This document shows, in pieces, positions 5,944-6,828 of a stretch of DNA of 6,828 nucleotides; the first letter of the stretch is position 1; every line of letters starts with the position of its first letter. A model generated the notes under the pieces. The model was given only the letters and a program-made list of their open reading frames with translations, ran no database searches and was not told the origin of the DNA. The stretch spans positions 1-6,828 of the forward strand of contig PWQB01000318.1 in NCBI GenBank assembly GCA_003556955.1, read 5' to 3'. The position numbers were made by a program, and so were the translations under genes. This DNA comes from Nostocaceae cyanobacterium CSSed10_463m. Its GTDB lineage: Bacteria; Cyanobacteriota; Cyanobacteriia; Cyanobacteriales; Nostocaceae.

Positions 5944-5972
5944 ATTATCGGACCATCTTGTCCGATAGTCAA
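5944..5972 (-). promoter_or_regulatory. Promoter-like sequence of hicAB
   Basis: The minus strand reads TTGACT (5972-5967), exactly 17 bp, then GATAAT (5949-5944), close to the sigma-70 consensus. The inverted repeat occupies the spacer and overlaps both hexamers. The difficulty is that the ATG starts right after the -10, so initiation at normal spacing (about 5937-5938) would fall inside codons 2-3. A second candidate -10, TACAAT at 5984-5979, lies further upstream and has only a poor -35. Confidence 0.45.
5946..5967. promoter_or_regulatory. Candidate HicB operator (inverted repeat)
   Basis: TATCGGAC (5946-5953) and GTCCGATA (5960-5967) are a perfect 8-bp inverted repeat around a 6-bp centre, 22 bp in all, ending 2 bp before the hicA ATG. 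The position, the symmetry and the HTH domain on HicB all fit autorepression. As RNA it would also form a strong hairpin immediately before the start codon. Confidence 0.65.
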
Positions 5973-6035
5973 GTAATAAATTGTAGTTAATAAGAAAAAT
6001 CTCAAACTAACCAACAGCAAAACCTGTATATCAAA

Positions 6036-6828
6036 TTAACTTTGCTGATAATTGGTATCACAATTTTCTACCAAAATTACAGGGATAGGGCTAGTTTCTA
6101 AAACTGCTTGCGATACGGAGCCAATTATGACTTTTTGCAAAGGCTGATAACCCCGTTTTCCCATAATAATTGCTGTAGCGTTATGCTCTTGGGCAATGCG
6201 AATAATTTCCTCTGGAACTGTACCTGTGACAGTGACAAATTTATATCTGATATCTGATAATAATTTTTGAGCTTCTGACTCTAGTTGTTGAATTTCTGGC
6301 TGATTGGGCAGATTCACTATATGCAAAACTATAACTTCACCATTACTGCGTCGTGCTAAATCTGCAACTTTGGTTAAAACTGCTGTCGCTAAACCTGATG
6401 TATCAACGGCTGCTAGTAAGAGGGTACGAGTGGTAACTGTCACTTTTGTGGGATCAACTTCTCCCCTTTCTAATAATTTAGGTGCAAAGGTCATAGTTGC
6501 CCAAGCTCCTAAAGGTGCTGTAACTAAAATTGATAAAGCTGCGATCGCTAAAATTATCTCACCTCCCGCAATCCCTTGAGCCAGGGGAATCGCGCCAATA
6601 GCTGCTTGTACTGTGGCTTTGGGTGAGTTTCCTGGTAATAAAAACAGTCTTTCTCGCCAATTCCAATTACTGCCCAGTGTGGAAAGATACCAGCCCAGCA
6701 TCCGACCGATAAGTAAGCCAATTGCTAGAATTGCCAAACCAGGTAAGAGAATATTGCCTAATACTTGCAGTTGAATAGTTGCACCCAGTAAAACAAATAA
6801 AAAAATCTCTGCGACTATCCATAAGCTA
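6036..6828 (-). CDS. Cation:proton antiporter with C-terminal UspA domain (partial)
   Basis: This is the C-terminal 263 residues of a larger membrane protein; the frame stays open to the window edge, so the start lies outside. A TTG at 6737 is an internal Leu codon and not a start. Visible residues 1-115 hold about four hydrophobic segments of a CPA-type Na+(K+)/H+ antiporter: WIVAEIFLFVLLGATIQL (3-20), LAILAIGLLIG (31-41), SPKATVQAAIGAIPLAQG (68-85) and IILAIAALSILVTAPLGAWA (91-110). Residues about 133-255 form a cytoplasmic UspA domain, opening with TLLLAAVDTSG (D142 in the usual acidic position) and carrying the nucleotide-binding pattern G223-x2-G226-x9-G236-S237, which marks ATP-binding Usp proteins. 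The fusion suggests that ion transport is tuned by adenine nucleotides; this is inference. The exact antiporter subfamily cannot be settled from this part. Confidence 0.88.
   Translation of the reverse strand, partial: SLWIVAEIFLFVLLGATIQLQVLGNILLPGLAILAIGLLIGRMLGWYLSTLGSNWNWRERLFLLPGNSPKATVQAAIGAIPLAQGIAGGEIILAIAALSILVTAPLGAWATMTFAPKLLERGEVDPTKVTVTTRTLLLAAVDTSGLATAVLTKVADLARRSNGEVIVLHIVNLPNQPEIQQLESEAQKLLSDIRYKFVTVTGTVPEEIIRIAQEHNATAIIMGKRGYQPLQKVIIGSVSQAVLETSPIPVILVENCDTNYQQS

Larger units (their letters stand above)
1727..6548. repeat. Five HIP1 palindromes (GCGATCGC)
   Basis: Exact copies lie at 1727-1734, 2366-2373 and 3159-3166 (ilvD), 4308-4315 (pentapeptide gene) and 6541-6548 (antiporter). 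A random 8-mer would be expected about 0.1 times in this length. All copies are inside genes; none is in the P450, tenA, methyltransferase remnant or hicAB. The span given is only the envelope of the five sites. Confidence 0.9.

Noticed and set aside
6036..6737. Stand-alone 233-residue protein starting at a TTG
   Set aside because: The frame continues upstream without a stop to the window edge and encodes further membrane segments, so it is the end of a larger protein.

Overview
The window looks like chromosomal DNA from a filamentous, Nostoc/Anabaena-type cyanobacterium. Five copies of the cyanobacterial palindrome HIP1 (GCGATCGC) lie in 6.8 kb, heptameric tandem repeats of the STRR kind sit between genes, base composition is AT-rich, and the gene content (CYP120-like P450, pentapeptide-repeat protein, antiporter fused to a universal stress domain) fits that group. 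This assignment is inferred from sequence character; no database search was made.

Every convincing gene is on the minus strand, so transcription runs from high to low coordinates. From the right edge: (1) the C-terminal part of a cation:proton antiporter with a cytoplasmic UspA domain (6036-6828, cut by the window end); (2) a hicA-hicB toxin-antitoxin pair (5943-5277), with a perfect 8-bp inverted repeat directly before hicA that lies inside a strong promoter-like sequence; (3) a 63-codon methyltransferase remnant that stops just after the SAM-binding motif (5190-4999); (4) an exported pentapeptide-repeat/TPR protein (4813-4043); (5) a TenA-family thiaminase II (3923-3303), whose start codon is part of a heptamer repeat array; (6) dihydroxy-acid dehydratase IlvD (3210-1519); (7) a CYP120-family cytochrome P450 (1335-19).

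TenA and IlvD are 92 bp apart in the same direction and could be co-transcribed. TenA salvages the pyrimidine half of thiamine. IlvD makes the 2-oxo acids for valine, isoleucine and pantothenate, downstream of the thiamine-diphosphate enzyme acetolactate synthase. The link is plausible but unproven. The P450 and the antiporter seem to be separate units. The stretch with the methyltransferase remnant and hicAB (about 5.0-5.95 kb) looks like a small accessory insertion between housekeeping-type genes.

I see no clearly new multi-gene system. The points most worth a second look are the promoter/operator/start-codon overlap at hicA, the STRR array that supplies the tenA start codon, the truncated methyltransferase beside the toxin-antitoxin pair, and the repeats in the ilvD leader. 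No gene-free stretch exceeds 300 bp, and I found no tRNA, rRNA, CRISPR array or intact insertion sequence.
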